Shown here: piece by piece, positions 45,531 to 55,259 of the stretch | Layout: each line of letters begins with the position of its first letter | Position numbering within the stretch: position 1 is the stretch's first letter | Assembly (NCBI RefSeq): GCF_025398735.1 | Contig: NZ_CP104694.1 | Location: forward strand, 5,235,465-5,299,464 | Source: Tahibacter amnicola | GTDB lineage: Bacteria > Pseudomonadota > Gammaproteobacteria > Xanthomonadales > Rhodanobacteraceae | Direction: 5' to 3' | Length of the DNA: 64,000 nucleotides | Translations under genes and position numbers: made by a program | Notes under the pieces: generated by a model | Told to the model about the DNA's origin: nothing | Database searches by the model: none | The model's input: only the letters and a program-made list of their open reading frames with translations

Positions 45531-46451
45531 TCATCGCGGGTTCGCCGGCTGCGCGTGCGCCTCGACGGGCGTCGCATCCGCGGCGGCCACCGGATAGGCC
45601 ACCGGTGCATTGCGCGACTTCACCAGCAGCACGATACCGATGAGGATCAGCGGCAGCGACAGCACCTGCCCCATCGTCACCCAGCCGCCCAGGAGGTAAC
45701 CCAGCTGCGCATCCGGTTCACGCACGAATTCCACAGCGAAGCGGAACACGCCGTAGAGCAGCGCGAACAGACCAGAAACCGCATAGCGGCGACGCGGCTT
45801 CGTAGAAAAAATCCACAACACAACAAACAGTACCACGCCTTCCAGGGCCAGTTCGTAGAGCTGCGACGGGTGGCGCGCCTCGCCGGAGAGTTGTCCGGCT
45901 GCAAACATCGCCTTCAACTCGGCAGTGGACTTGCCCAGGTGCGAAAGCGATGAGGGAAACACCACTCCCCAGGGAAGATCGGTGTGCTTGCCCCACAATT
46001 CGGCGCCGATGAAATTGCCCAGGCGTCCCAGCCCCAGGCCAATCGGCACCAGCGGCGCGACGAAATCGATTGCGTCGAAGAATCGCAGTTGCTGCTTGCG
46101 CGCCCAGAAGAACCCTGCCGTCAGCACGCCCAGCAGGCCGCCATGGAAGGACATGCCCCCTTCCCAGACGCGGTAGATCGTGTGCGGGTTCTCCAGCACC
46201 TGATCCATGCCATAGAACAGGATGTAACCGATGCGGCCGCCGAGGATGACACCCAGCATGGCGTAGAACATCAGATCGCCATAGCGCTCCAGGGTGATCG
46301 GCAGGCGCCCCTGGGCGAGCCGGCGCTTGCCGAGCAGATAGGCGGCCAGGCCACCCAGGATGTACATCAGGCCGTACCAGTGAATCGATACGTGATGCTC
46401 CGCCGTGCCAAGCGTGACCGCGACCGGATTGATGTCGTGGAAAAAAGCCAT
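45531..46451 (-). CDS. lgt: prolipoprotein diacylglyceryl transferase
   Basis: First enzyme of lipoprotein maturation: transfers diacylglycerol from phosphatidylglycerol to the lipobox Cys. 306 residues, seven membrane helices. Signatures: [32 protein letters not shown] (essential His) and [17 protein letters not shown] (Lgt signature with essential Arg), then REPD. ATG at 46451 by homology. An Ala/Pro-rich tail of about 25 residues ends the protein. It lies 25 bp from the end of rlmI, same strand. The MFP lipoprotein of the RND pump is one likely client. Confidence 0.95.
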   Translation of the reverse strand: MAFFHDINPVAVTLGTAEHHVSIHWYGLMYILGGLAAYLLGKRRLAQGRLPITLERYGDLMFYAMLGVILGGRIGYILFYGMDQVLENPHTIYRVWEGGMSFHGGLLGVLTAGFFWARKQQLRFFDAIDFVAPLVPIGLGLGRLGNFIGAELWGKHTDLPWGVVFPSSLSHLGKSTAELKAMFAAGQLSGEARHPSQLYELALEGVVLFVVLWIFSTKPRRRYAVSGLFALLYGVFRFAVEFVREPDAQLGYLLGGWVTMGQVLSLPLILIGIVLLVKSRNAPVAYPVAAADATPVEAHAQPANPR

Positions 46452-46476
46452 GCGTACTCCCTGGGGCGCCCGTGCG

Positions 46477-47682
46477 CTAGGCCGGGAGCACCCGGCAGAT
46501 GAAGCCCTTGAGATATTCCGTCTCGGCGATCGCCGGATGGACAGGGTGGTCCGGCGATTGCTGCAGCTGTTCGAGCACCTGGACGTTGCGGTCCAGGTGC
46601 CGCGCCGCCTGCTGCACGCTGTCGAGCAACGCATTGCGCGGCATGTGGTACGAACACGAGCAGGTGACCAGGATGGCGTCGCGGGTGAGGATCTGCATCG
46701 CCATCTCGTTCAGGCGACGATAGGCGATACGGCCTTCGGCGAAATCCTTCTTGCGTTTGACGAAAGCGGGCGGGTCGAGGATCACCACGTCGAAGCGGCT
46801 GCGCTCCTCGCGCAGCCGCTTGAGTTCGTCGAACGCATCGGCCTTGACTGCGGTGACGCGGTCGCCCAGGTTGTTGCGGTCGATATTGCGGCGGATCTGT
46901 TCCACTGCGTGCGCCGAGACATCCACGCAGACCACCTCGCTCGCGCCCATGGCGGCGGCGCGCAGCCCCCAGCCACCGAGGTAGCTACACACGTCCAGGA
47001 CGCGCTTGCCGCGGACGTACTGCGCCAGGCGATCGCGATTGGCGTGCTGGTCGTAGAACCAGCCGGTCTTCTGGCCGCCGATCGGATCGCACTCGAATTC
47101 CAGCCCGCCCTCGCGCACGATCATTGGCGAACGCAGCTCGCCGTAGCCGATGTCGGCGTATTCGGGCAGGTGTTCGAGCGACCGGATACCGGCATCGTTC
47201 TTCCACACCAGCGCCTGTGGCTTGAGCGCCTTGACCACGGCCTCGGTGATCTCGTCCTTGAGGCGTTCCATGCCGGCCGTGGTGGTCTGGCCGACGATGA
47301 CGTCGCCGAAGCGGTCCAGCGTCAACCCGGGAAGGCCGTCGGACTCGCCGTAGACCAGACGGTAGTACGGCTCGCTGTACAGACGCTCGCGCAGGCTGAG
47401 GGCCACGTTCAGGCGATGCACGATCAGCGACCGGTCCAGGGCATGGTCCAGCCCACGGCTGACCAACCGCGCGCAGATCAGGGAATTGGGGTTCACGTAG
47501 CCAACCCCGATGGGCTTGGCCGCGGCGTCCAGGATGACCGCGATCTCCCCCGGCTCGAAGGCAGTCAGCGGCGTGCGCTTGACGTCGACTTCGTTGGAGA
47601 ACACCCAGAGGTGGCCGGCTCGCAGGCGGGCATCTTCACCGCGTTTGAGGACAAGGGCGGGATATTCGGCGGCGTCGGACAC
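46477..47682 (-). CDS. rlmI: 23S rRNA m5C methyltransferase RlmI
   Basis: SAM-dependent methyltransferase acting on C1962 of 23S rRNA (E. coli numbering). 401 residues: PUA domain (about 8-80, [13 protein letters not shown]), an EEHEE region, and a Rossmann methyltransferase domain with [20 protein letters not shown] (SAM motif I), [10 protein letters not shown] (motif IV) and TCSCSYHM carrying the catalytic Cys. GTG start at 47682 has AGGAG seven bases upstream. Confidence 0.9.
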   Translation of the reverse strand: MSDAAEYPALVLKRGEDARLRAGHLWVFSNEVDVKRTPLTAFEPGEIAVILDAAAKPIGVGYVNPNSLICARLVSRGLDHALDRSLIVHRLNVALSLRERLYSEPYYRLVYGESDGLPGLTLDRFGDVIVGQTTTAGMERLKDEITEAVVKALKPQALVWKNDAGIRSLEHLPEYADIGYGELRSPMIVREGGLEFECDPIGGQKTGWFYDQHANRDRLAQYVRGKRVLDVCSYLGGWGLRAAAMGASEVVCVDVSAHAVEQIRRNIDRNNLGDRVTAVKADAFDELKRLREERSRFDVVILDPPAFVKRKKDFAEGRIAYRRLNEMAMQILTRDAILVTCSCSYHMPRNALLDSVQQAARHLDRNVQVLEQLQQSPDHPVHPAIAETEYLKGFICRVLPA

Positions 47683-47835
47683 GTCAGGCTCCTGTATCGA
47701 ACCGGGCACCTTAGGCTAAGCCGCCGGGCGGCACAAGCGGGCCGGAGCTGGCCCGTGTCGATCACTTGCCCCCTGCGCGGCGCCGGGATCCGGTGTGGCC
47801 GAGGGCGAAAGCCGACGGAATCCCGGGGCCGTCGG

Positions 47836-48210
47836 TCAAGCCATCCACTGCGAGCCGAGGATGACGCCCCAGCACAGGATCACATTCATCATCAGGAGGA
47901 AGACCGACGCCGAACCCATGTCCTTGGCGCGACCGGCCAGCTCGTGAAACTCGGGACTGACCTTGTCCACCACCGCCTCGATCGCGGAATTGAGCAGCTC
48001 GGCCGCCAGCACCAGGAACAGGCAACCGACGAGGACGACCTTTTCGATCGGTCCTCGCCCCAGCCACAGGCCCAGCGGGCAGAAGACCGCAAAGAGATAA
48101 GCCTCCAGCCGGAATGAGGCTTCGAATGTCCAACCGGCCTTGAGGCCTTTCATGGACCAGAGAAAGGCCTTGTAGATCTGGCGCGGCCCGCGCGGTTCGG
48201 TGCTCGGCAT
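47836..48210 (-). CDS. dgkA: diacylglycerol kinase (prokaryotic)
   Basis: Phosphorylates diacylglycerol to phosphatidate at the inner membrane, recycling lipid made during MDO or LPS modification. 124 residues, three helices. Signature: ELLNSAIEAVVDKVSPEFHELAGRAKDMGSA with the catalytic Glu and ATP-contacting Glu/Asp. ATG at 48210; a GTG immediately upstream could add one residue. Divergent from cstA across 251 bp. Confidence 0.94.
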   Translation of the reverse strand: MPSTEPRGPRQIYKAFLWSMKGLKAGWTFEASFRLEAYLFAVFCPLGLWLGRGPIEKVVLVGCLFLVLAAELLNSAIEAVVDKVSPEFHELAGRAKDMGSASVFLLMMNVILCWGVILGSQWMA

Positions 48211-48461
48211 TACCCTGTCATGCCCTATTGCCTGGCCGGAGGCGCTCCACGAATGCTGCGTCAGCGGCAACACGTCGCACATTCGACGACGGGAAGCGGT
48301 CCGGGGATGGAGAAAAAGTGCGGGCATGATGCCGGGATTCGCCGGCGACGGCCAGGGGAGCGGCGACACGCCGGCGCCCCCTGCCCCGCCATGCCCTTGA
48401 CCCGGCGGGCAGCCCCGGATGACGCTAGCCCGTTCCAGGATCGCAGCGGAGCGCAGGCAGC

Positions 48462-50522
48462 ATGAGCAGGATGTGGAAGATGGCCGGATGGGCCGCCTTT
48501 GCCGCTTTCGGGGCCGTCAGCCTCGGCATGGTGGCACTCAAGCGCGGCGAGTCCATCAATGCGGTGTGGTTGGTGTCGGCAGCGATCGCGGTGCTGGTCA
48601 TCGGCTACCGTTTCTACAGCCGCTACATCGCCGAGCAGGCCCTGGGGCTGGACCCCACCCGTGCCACGCCGGCGTTGCGGCGTAACGATGGGCTGGACTA
48701 CGTCCCCACTGACCGCTGGGTGCTGTATGGCCACCATTTCGCCGCCATTGCCGGCGCCGGTCCCCTGGTCGGGCCGGTTCTGGCGGCGCAGATGGGGTAT
48801 CTGCCGGGCACCTTGTGGATCCTCGCCGGCGTGGTCTTTGCGGGCGCCGTACAGGATTTCATCATTCTCTTTTGCTCCACGCGGCGCGACGGCCGGTCGC
48901 TCGGCGACATGATCCGCAGCGAAATGGGTCCGGCAGCGGGCACCGTTGCGATGCTGGGCATCCTCATGATCATGATCATCCTGCTCGCGGTACTTGGCCT
49001 GGTGGTGGTCAAGGCATTGGCGATCAGTCCCTGGGGTACCTTCACCGTGGCGATGACGATTCCCATCGCCATTTTCATGGGCCTCTACGTGCGTTACCTG
49101 CGCCCCGGGCGCATCCTGGAAATGTCGATCATCGGCGTGGTGCTGCTGCTCGCCTCCGTGGCACTGGGCGACAAAGTGGCCACGCACGCGGAGCTGGCCC
49201 CGTTGTTCACGCTGCGCGGCGAAACCCTGGCGTGGTCGCTTATCGTCTATGGTTTCGTTGCCGCCGTGCTGCCGGTATGGCTGCTGCTCGCGCCGCGGGA
49301 CTACCTTTCCACTTTCCTCAAGATCGGCACGATCGGCCTGCTGGCCGGCGCCATCCTGCTGGTGTGGCCTGACCTGAGCATGCCGGCGGTAACACGGTTT
49401 ATCGATGGCAGCGGGCCGGTCTGGTCGGGCAGCCTGTTTCCGTTTCTTTTCATCACCATCGCCTGCGGCGCGGTTTCAGGCTTCCATGCCCTGATCTCAT
49501 CGGGGACAACGCCCAAGATGCTGGCCAACGAAACGGACGCCCGCTTCATCGGCTACGGCGGCATGCTGATGGAAGCCTTCGTCGCCATCATGGCGCTGGT
49601 GGCGGCGTGTGTCCTCCAGCCGGGCGTCTACTTCGCGATGAATTCCCCGCCGGCAGTGATCGGCACCACGGTGGAAACCGCAGCCGCCGCCATTACGCAA
49701 TGGGGCTTCGTGATCACGCCCGAGCAACTCACGCAGTTGTCGCAGAGCATCGGCGAATCGACGCTCCTGTCGCGCACCGGCGGAGCCCCCACACTGGCAG
49801 TGGGCATGGCACAGATTCTCAATGGCCTGTTCAGTGGCGACGGCATGATGGCCTTCTGGTACCACTACGCGATCCTGTTCGAGGCGCTGTTCATCCTGAC
49901 CACGCTCGATGCCGGCACACGCGTCGGCCGTTTCATGATCCAGGACCTCCTGGGCCAGGTGTACGCCCCGCTGCGCCACACCGAATCCTGGACCGGCAAT
50001 CTCATCGCCACCGCGCTGTGCGTCGGCGGCTGGGGATGGTTCCTGTATCAAGGCGTGGTCGACCCCCTGGGCGGAATCAACACGCTCTGGCCCCTCTTCG
50101 GCATCGCCAACCAGATGCTGGCCGCGATGGCACTGATCTTCGCCTGCGTCGTGCTGGTCAAGCTCAAGCGCCAGCGCTGGCTGTGGATCACGGCAATACC
50201 TACGGCGTGGCTGATCCTGTGCACGTTGACCGCCAGCTTCCAGAAACTGTTCCATCCGGACTGGAAGATCGGGTTCCTCGCCAATGCGCAGCGTTTCAGT
50301 GAAGCGGCGGAAGCCGGGAAAATTCTGGCGCCCGCCGATTCGCTGGCCAAGATGGAGCGCGTGATCTTCAACCTCTACGTCGATGCCGCGTTGTGCGCCT
50401 TCTTCATCGGCGTGGTGATCACCGTGGCCATTTTCGGTATCCGCGCCGCCTGGCGTGCACACGGCATCCATCAGCCCACGGCGATGGAAACTCCCTATGT
50501 GGCCGTGGCGTCGCTGCGATGA
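48462..50522 (+). CDS. cstA: CstA-family peptide/pyruvate transporter
   Basis: Large inner-membrane carrier of the carbon-starvation CstA/BtsT family, known for peptide or pyruvate uptake. 686 residues and about 16-18 hydrophobic segments. Recognised by the N-terminal [23 protein letters not shown], the [25 protein letters not shown] signature, [20 protein letters not shown] and [19 protein letters not shown] at 48462. The stop overlaps the next gene, a YbdD-type partner (ATGA), as in E. coli cstA-ybdD. Confidence 0.93.
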   Translation: MSRMWKMAGWAAFAAFGAVSLGMVALKRGESINAVWLVSAAIAVLVIGYRFYSRYIAEQALGLDPTRATPALRRNDGLDYVPTDRWVLYGHHFAAIAGAGPLVGPVLAAQMGYLPGTLWILAGVVFAGAVQDFIILFCSTRRDGRSLGDMIRSEMGPAAGTVAMLGILMIMIILLAVLGLVVVKALAISPWGTFTVAMTIPIAIFMGLYVRYLRPGRILEMSIIGVVLLLASVALGDKVATHAELAPLFTLRGETLAWSLIVYGFVAAVLPVWLLLAPRDYLSTFLKIGTIGLLAGAILLVWPDLSMPAVTRFIDGSGPVWSGSLFPFLFITIACGAVSGFHALISSGTTPKMLANETDARFIGYGGMLMEAFVAIMALVAACVLQPGVYFAMNSPPAVIGTTVETAAAAITQWGFVITPEQLTQLSQSIGESTLLSRTGGAPTLAVGMAQILNGLFSGDGMMAFWYHYAILFEALFILTTLDAGTRVGRFMIQDLLGQVYAPLRHTESWTGNLIATALCVGGWGWFLYQGVVDPLGGINTLWPLFGIANQMLAAMALIFACVVLVKLKRQRWLWITAIPTAWLILCTLTASFQKLFHPDWKIGFLANAQRFSEAAEAGKILAPADSLAKMERVIFNLYVDAALCAFFIGVVITVAIFGIRAAWRAHGIHQPTAMETPYVAVASLR

Positions 50523-50737
50523 ACCCATCGCACCGTGCGGCACTGCGCCACGGGTTCCTTCGCCTGTGGCATACGCTGCGGCAGATGGCACGACTGATCG
50601 TCGGCATTCCCGACTACGACACATACGTCGCCCATCTGCGCCGCCACCACCCGGACCGCACTCCGTTGAGCTACGAGGCGTTTTTCGCGGAACGCCAGGT
50701 CGCGCGCTATGGCAAGGGGCGATCACGGTGCTGTTGA
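50519..50737 (+). CDS. ybdD: YbdD/YjiX family small protein
   Basis: 72 residues. The DUF466 signature is visible as [42 protein letters not shown]. Members are encoded directly after CstA or BtsT and are needed for transport by them. ATG at 50519 in an ATGA overlap with cstA. The gene is easily missed because of its size. Confidence 0.92.
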   Translation: MNPSHRAALRHGFLRLWHTLRQMARLIVGIPDYDTYVAHLRRHHPDRTPLSYEAFFAERQVARYGKGRSRCC

Positions 50738-50771
50738 CCAGTGCACCGCGCTTTGCCGCGGGGAAACCCCG

Positions 50772-51929
50772 ATGAGCAGGCCGATTCCCGTCGCACGGCC
50801 CCGGGTCATCGCGCACCGCGGCGCCAGCGCGTACCTACCCGAACACACGCTGGCTGCCTACGCGCGTGCAATCGACCAGGGCGCGGACATCATCGAACCC
50901 GACCTCGTCGTCACGTCGGATGGCGTGCTGATCGCACGGCACGAAAACGAGCTGGGTGGGACGACTGACGTCGCCACGCGCCCGGAATTCGCCAATCGCC
51001 GATGCACCAAGCGCATTGATGGCAGCGACGTCACCGGCTGGTTCGCCGAGGACTTCACGCTGGCGGACATCAAATCGCTGCGCGCCCGCGAACGTATCCC
51101 GGAAATCCGCCCCGACAGCGCAGCTCACGACGGCGAGTTTGCGATTCCCACTTTTGCCGAAGTCATCGACCTGGCCCGACGCAGCCGCAGGCCCGTCGCG
51201 ATCTACCCCGAAACCAAGCACCCCACGTACTTCGCCGAGGAAGGCCGTCATCGTGATGGCCGTCCGATTGCCCGGTCACTGGGTCGCCTGCTGCTGGACG
51301 ATCTGGCGCGCGCCGATTTTCTGCTGGCGGACCGGGTGCTCATCCAGTCGTTCGAAGTGGCCAACCTGCTGGAACTCCGGCACACGCTGATGCCCTCGTT
51401 CGACGTGCAGTTGCCGCTGATGCAGCTGTTCGACAACGTCTGCGCCGCACAGGCACGCATCCAGTCACCGAAGCCGCCTCCGGCTGGGCCGTATGACGTC
51501 CGCTTCTACGCCGAATGTGGTGATGACCTGGAAAAACGGTATCCCGGCCTTGCCGCCGCTGTCGGCAAACCGCTCGGCGCAGAAACCGCCTTTGCCGACC
51601 TGGCCGCACCCCGTGCACTCGCATGGATGCGCGAGCACTACGCGACCGGAATCGCGCCGTGGAAAAACAATCTTCTTCAGATCGATGCGAACGGCGTCCA
51701 TCCCACCACGCTGGGCATCGACGCCAGAGCCGCCGGGCTGCAGCTTCACACCTACACACTGCGCGGCGAGCGCCATTTCCTGCGCCAACACGCAGACGGC
51801 ACCGTCCTTCCCATGGAAGAGGAGATTGCACACCTGCTTGACGCCGGCGTTGACGCGTTCTTTTGCGATCATCCGGATCGCGGGGTGATGGCGCGGGATC
51901 GGTGGATGGGGCGCCGTTCCCCCGCGTAA
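50772..51929 (+). CDS. glycerophosphodiester phosphodiesterase, GlpQ-like
   Basis: Hydrolyses glycerophosphodiesters to glycerol-3-phosphate plus alcohol. 385 residues, the long GlpQ-type rather than the ~250-residue UgpQ-type. Catalytic HRG in VIAHRGASAYLPEHTLAAY, metal-binding Glu/Asp in IIEPDLVVTSDGV, second His in IARHE, and YPETKHPTYFAEEG. Unlike periplasmic GlpQ, I see no signal peptide after the ATG at 50772; an upstream frame extension also lacks one, so it may be cytosolic. 34 bp after ybdD, probably in the same operon as cstA. Confidence 0.9.
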   Translation: MSRPIPVARPRVIAHRGASAYLPEHTLAAYARAIDQGADIIEPDLVVTSDGVLIARHENELGGTTDVATRPEFANRRCTKRIDGSDVTGWFAEDFTLADIKSLRARERIPEIRPDSAAHDGEFAIPTFAEVIDLARRSRRPVAIYPETKHPTYFAEEGRHRDGRPIARSLGRLLLDDLARADFLLADRVLIQSFEVANLLELRHTLMPSFDVQLPLMQLFDNVCAAQARIQSPKPPPAGPYDVRFYAECGDDLEKRYPGLAAAVGKPLGAETAFADLAAPRALAWMREHYATGIAPWKNNLLQIDANGVHPTTLGIDARAAGLQLHTYTLRGERHFLRQHADGTVLPMEEEIAHLLDAGVDAFFCDHPDRGVMARDRWMGRRSPA

Positions 51930-51950
51930 GCCAACCGAATAGGAGGATGG

Positions 51951-52472
51951 ATGTCGCTCGTCGGCGAACTGCTACGCGCATGGCAAAATCTGCGGCGGAT
52001 GGTGTGGCTATCGGCATCCCTGCACCGCGCCCAAAACCCTCCACCCGCTACCGCTGACACTGCTGCGCCCATATGGTGCGTCGTCGCAAACATCGTGCTT
52101 GTGCGCAGCTACGGTCCCGGCGGTATTGAAAAGCGTCCCGGCACGAAATTGTTTGCGCCCGGCGGGAAGGCCTACGTCATCGGATTCTTCTGGGGCGGTG
52201 GCGGCGAGACCGTCACGGTGGTCGCGCGGCATCGCAAGTCCAAGCGGTACGTCACCGCGTCCATGCCTTCCGCCCACCTGGCAAACTGGCGCGCCGAGCT
52301 CGTATACAGCCCGCATGTCATCCGCCAGATCGAAAAGCACGGCGATATCCCCAAGCACGCGAGGGACAGCGCCGAGGCGAAGGATCGCGCGGAGAAGATC
52401 GCCGCAAGCTACATCGCGCACGGCGCCCCGTCGCAGCCGTTTGTGACGCGTGGAACGACGCCGAAAGAATAG
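51951..52472 (+). CDS. conserved-looking protein of unknown function
   Basis: 173 residues with an ideal GGAGG five bases before the ATG at 51951. The central part, WCVVANIVLVRSYGPGG...GTKLFAPGGKAYVIGFFWGGG and VVARHRKSKRYV, is patterned like a conserved beta-rich domain, and I believe similar proteins occur sporadically in many bacteria, but I cannot name the family. It is 21 bp after the GlpQ-like gene. The N-terminal ~40 residues are variable in character. No signal peptide, membrane helix or catalytic motif is evident. Confidence 0.65.
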   Translation: MSLVGELLRAWQNLRRMVWLSASLHRAQNPPPATADTAAPIWCVVANIVLVRSYGPGGIEKRPGTKLFAPGGKAYVIGFFWGGGGETVTVVARHRKSKRYVTASMPSAHLANWRAELVYSPHVIRQIEKHGDIPKHARDSAEAKDRAEKIAASYIAHGAPSQPFVTRGTTPKE

Positions 52473-52563
52473 CCGCAGGTTACAGGCGCAGGAGTAGTAA
52501 GGAACGCATGGCGCACAGCCAAGCCCGCATCCGGGGGAATGATCGGCGTTTCAAGGGTCAATG

Positions 52564-52605
52564 CGCCCGGCGATGTTGGGCATCGCTGCGCTCAGCGCCA
52601 ACCTG
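52564..52605. repeat. 42-bp direct repeat, copy 1
   Basis: Starts CGCCCGGCGATGTTGGGCAT and ends GCGCCAACCTG; identical to 52795-52836. Inside it GTTGGGC and GCGCCAAC can pair around GCTGCGC, so each copy can fold as a hairpin. Confidence 0.85.
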
Positions 52606-52699
52606 TAGAAAGACGGGTGGCGTCTGTCTGATGGGTTTCCGCGTTTTGTTCCGCGCCTGCAAAACGGAGCGATGCTTTGCTGCGTCGAGGCAGCGCGAC

Positions 52700-52728
52700 C
52701 CCGGGTGAACCCTGCGGGTTAACCCGGG
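52700..52728. repeat. palindrome CCCGGGT...ACCCGGG
   Basis: CCCGGGTGAACCC, TGC, GGGTTAACCCGGG: arms of 13 bp with one mismatch. It lies between the two copies of the 42-bp repeat. Confidence 0.7.
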
Positions 52729-52794
52729 CTACAGGGAGCGTAGCTATCTGCTTAGACGAAACGCTTTGGCCTTTGACGTTCGAATACGCCAATT

Positions 52795-52836
52795 CGCCCG
52801 GCGATGTTGGGCATCGCTGCGCTCAGCGCCAACCTG
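52795..52836. repeat. 42-bp direct repeat, copy 2
   Basis: Identical to 52564-52605; flanks differ on both sides (TGTAGAAAG after copy 1, CAGGAGCAA after copy 2). Confidence 0.85.
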
Positions 52837-52837
52837 C

Positions 52838-52876
52838 AGGAGCAAAGCGGTTCGCCGGAGGACAGGCGAACCGCTT
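52838..52876 (-). terminator. terminator of the S9 peptidase gene
   Basis: A perfect 12-bp stem (AAGCGGTTCGCC / GGCGAACCGCTT) with an 8-base loop, read on the minus strand just after the stop codon and followed by TTGCTCCT. The stem is strong and the T tract short. Confidence 0.6.
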
Positions 52877-52886
52877 CGGCTCATTG

Positions 52887-55010
52887 CTATTTGCCGTCAG
52901 CCGTCCACCGCGTCAACCAGGCATTCACTGTCTCATGCCACTTCACACTGTTCTGCGGCTTGAGCACCCAGTGATTTTCATCCGGGAAGTAGAGGAACTG
53001 GCTTTCGATGCCGCGTCGCTGCAAGGCGGTGAAGGCGCCAAGTCCCTGTTCGAGGGGAATGCGGAAGTCCAGTCCGCCCTGGATCACCAGCATCGGCACT
53101 TTCCACTTGGCAACATGATTGACCGGGTTGAACTTCTCGTAGGCTTCCGGTTTGTCGAACGGCGTTCCCTGGTGCTCCCATTCGTCGAACCACAGCTCTT
53201 CGGTGGAATACCCCATCATGCGGGAATCGAACACGCCATCGTGATTGACCAGGCACTTCCACGGTTCCTGCCAGTTGCCGGCGATCCAGTTGATCATGTA
53301 GCCGCCGTAGGACGCACCCAACGCGCAGGCGCGGTCGCCGTCAAGAAACGGGTACTTGGCCAATGCGGCGGCCCAACCCTTCTGCAGGTCGACCAGCGGC
53401 TTGCCGCCCCAGTCGCCGGAGATGGCGTCAGTGAAGGCCTGGCCGTAGCCGGTCGATCCATGGAAATTCACCGCCACCACGGCGAAGCCGAGGCCGGCGT
53501 AGGTCTGCGGATTCCAGCGGTAGTGGAAGTCGTTGCCGTAGGCGCCCTGCGGCCCGCCGTGGATCAGGTAGGCAACGGGATATTTCTTGCCTTTTTCATA
53601 GTTGTAGGGTTTCACGACAAACCCCTGCACGCGGTCGTCGTTGGCACCCTTGAAGTCGAAGAATTCGTGCGATCCGAAGGCGACGTCCTTCAGGCGCTCG
53701 GCGTTGAAGTGCGTCAGACGGGTCGCCTTTCCGCCCTTTGCGCCCATCTGGAACAGGTCGCTGGGCGAGGAAAGCGTGTCGAGCGCGTAAACGAGGCGAT
53801 CAGCGGCAACTGAAAACGCGCTGACGTGCCCTTCGGCCACGATCTTCTTCACCTTGCCCGTCGCAACGTCGATACCGAACAGCGGATGCTGCCCGTTGTC
53901 GTCGGCCGCCGTGTACAGCGTCTTGCCATCCGCCGACAGGGCCATCGCGCTGGCGGAGTTGTCCCAGTCCGGGTTGATTTCGCGTGTCTGGCCGCTGGAC
54001 AAGTCCAGCGCCATCACACCGAAGCGATCGGCCTCGAAGCCAGGCCGCTTCATCGCCAGGTAGTAGAGCGTCTTGCCGTCGCGCGAAGGCACCGGATACG
54101 AATCCCAGGCCGCATTGGCTTCGGTCAGGTTGCGCGGCGGCGCGGATCCATCGGCGGGCACGGCGAAGAGATCGAAATTGGTGGACCAGGCTTCCGTCCT
54201 GCCGGCAATACGCGCGCCGAAGTAGACCGTGCTGCCGTCGGGGGAGAACGCGAACTCCGTGTCGTCACCGAACGGCTTGGACGGCACATCGCCGTCGATG
54301 CCCTTGCTCAACAGGCGCAGTTTCGGCTTGAGTACTCCCTTTTCGTCCAGTTCGCCCAGGAACAGCTGGTTACGCCGTCCATCCGCCCACGTATCCCAGT
54401 GACGCACGAACAGCTTGTCGTACAACTTGCCCGACATCTTGCTGGCGGCAGTGTCGTCCAGGCGCTTCTTGGTGCAATCCAGATCCGCGCAGTCGGGGAA
54501 CACTTCCAGCGCCAGCAGGACGCGCTTGCCATCCGGCGAGAACTTGAACGCAGCCACATCCAGCGGCAGGCCGCTGGAAACAACCGCTGCCTGCGGCTGC
54601 GGTTCAAAGCTGTCGCGCAGCACGGATCTGGACGAATCGGTGGGCTTGAGCCGGTCCGGCGTCAGATCGACCCGCCACAGCTGCGTGGTGCCGTCCTTGG
54701 CCGCAGTGAAGTAGACACTGCGGCTGTCCGGGGCCCAACGCGGGCCGGCGCTGCTGCTGCTCTTGGCGGTCAGGCGGACCGGACTGGACTTGCCGTCCAG
54801 CCGCAACAGCCAGATGCCGTTGACGCCCTTGTTGGCCTGGTAATCCGTCTCGCGCAACTGGAACGCCACGTAGCGGCCGTCCGGTGAAACCTGCGGGTCG
54901 GAGACGCGGTCCAGGTTGACCAGGTCATGGACAGTGAACGGCCGGGGCGCGGCAGCGGCCGAGGCCACACCGGCGAACGCCAGCGTAAGGGCGACAGGCA
55001 GGGACTTCAT
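52887..55010 (-). CDS. secreted S9-family prolyl-oligopeptidase-like peptidase (DPP5-like)
   Basis: Serine peptidase that releases dipeptides or short peptides. 707 residues: signal peptide (MKSLPVALTLAFAGVASAAA), a seven-bladed beta-propeller (about 30-440, with repeated SPDG..V.F blades) and an alpha/beta-hydrolase domain (about 445-707). Triad: Ser567 in GASYGGYM, Asp648 in GGLDFRIP, His680 in DENHWV. The HGGPQGAYG oxyanion-hole segment is present. The overall pattern resembles dipeptidyl-peptidase 5 and related S9C enzymes. ATG at 55010. It is divergent from a POT peptide importer, which suggests joint peptide scavenging. Confidence 0.92.
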   Translation of the reverse strand: MKSLPVALTLAFAGVASAAAAPRPFTVHDLVNLDRVSDPQVSPDGRYVAFQLRETDYQANKGVNGIWLLRLDGKSSPVRLTAKSSSSAGPRWAPDSRSVYFTAAKDGTTQLWRVDLTPDRLKPTDSSRSVLRDSFEPQPQAAVVSSGLPLDVAAFKFSPDGKRVLLALEVFPDCADLDCTKKRLDDTAASKMSGKLYDKLFVRHWDTWADGRRNQLFLGELDEKGVLKPKLRLLSKGIDGDVPSKPFGDDTEFAFSPDGSTVYFGARIAGRTEAWSTNFDLFAVPADGSAPPRNLTEANAAWDSYPVPSRDGKTLYYLAMKRPGFEADRFGVMALDLSSGQTREINPDWDNSASAMALSADGKTLYTAADDNGQHPLFGIDVATGKVKKIVAEGHVSAFSVAADRLVYALDTLSSPSDLFQMGAKGGKATRLTHFNAERLKDVAFGSHEFFDFKGANDDRVQGFVVKPYNYEKGKKYPVAYLIHGGPQGAYGNDFHYRWNPQTYAGLGFAVVAVNFHGSTGYGQAFTDAISGDWGGKPLVDLQKGWAAALAKYPFLDGDRACALGASYGGYMINWIAGNWQEPWKCLVNHDGVFDSRMMGYSTEELWFDEWEHQGTPFDKPEAYEKFNPVNHVAKWKVPMLVIQGGLDFRIPLEQGLGAFTALQRRGIESQFLYFPDENHWVLKPQNSVKWHETVNAWLTRWTADGK

Positions 55011-55141
55011 CGTGAACTCCGGCGGGGAAAGGCGCGATGGTAAGGCGCTACGGGGCAGCCGCGAAAGCGGTTGACGCATTGGCGCGTCCTGGTGCGGAAG
55101 TGGCGCATCCGGGCAGCGCCGCCGCCGTGGCCGGCCGGAAC

Positions 55142-55161
55142 GGTGGCTATACTCCGCCACC
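55142..55161 (+). promoter_or_regulatory. -10 box flanked by an inverted repeat, POT transporter
   Basis: GGTGGC-TATACTCC-GCCACC: 6-bp arms around TATACT (55148-55153), about 100 bp before the transporter ATG. The arms would place a dimeric regulator over the -10 box. Confidence 0.4.
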
Positions 55162-55259
55162 GGCCGCCCCGCAGGGGTCGCGCCGCGCACCGTATCACCA
55201 CGGGAGGGGGATGCGGGATCTACCCACCGCCGCCAGCTGGCAACGACGGACAAATCCGC

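Larger units (their letters stand above)
52473..52886. other. intergenic patch of dispersed palindromic repeats
   Basis: 414 bp with no supported gene. It contains a 42-bp exact direct repeat (two copies), a 29-bp near-perfect palindrome built of CCCGGGT motifs, and, at the right end, the terminator of the S9 peptidase gene. The repeats look like intergenic elements of the REP/xanthomonad type. Confidence 0.6.
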
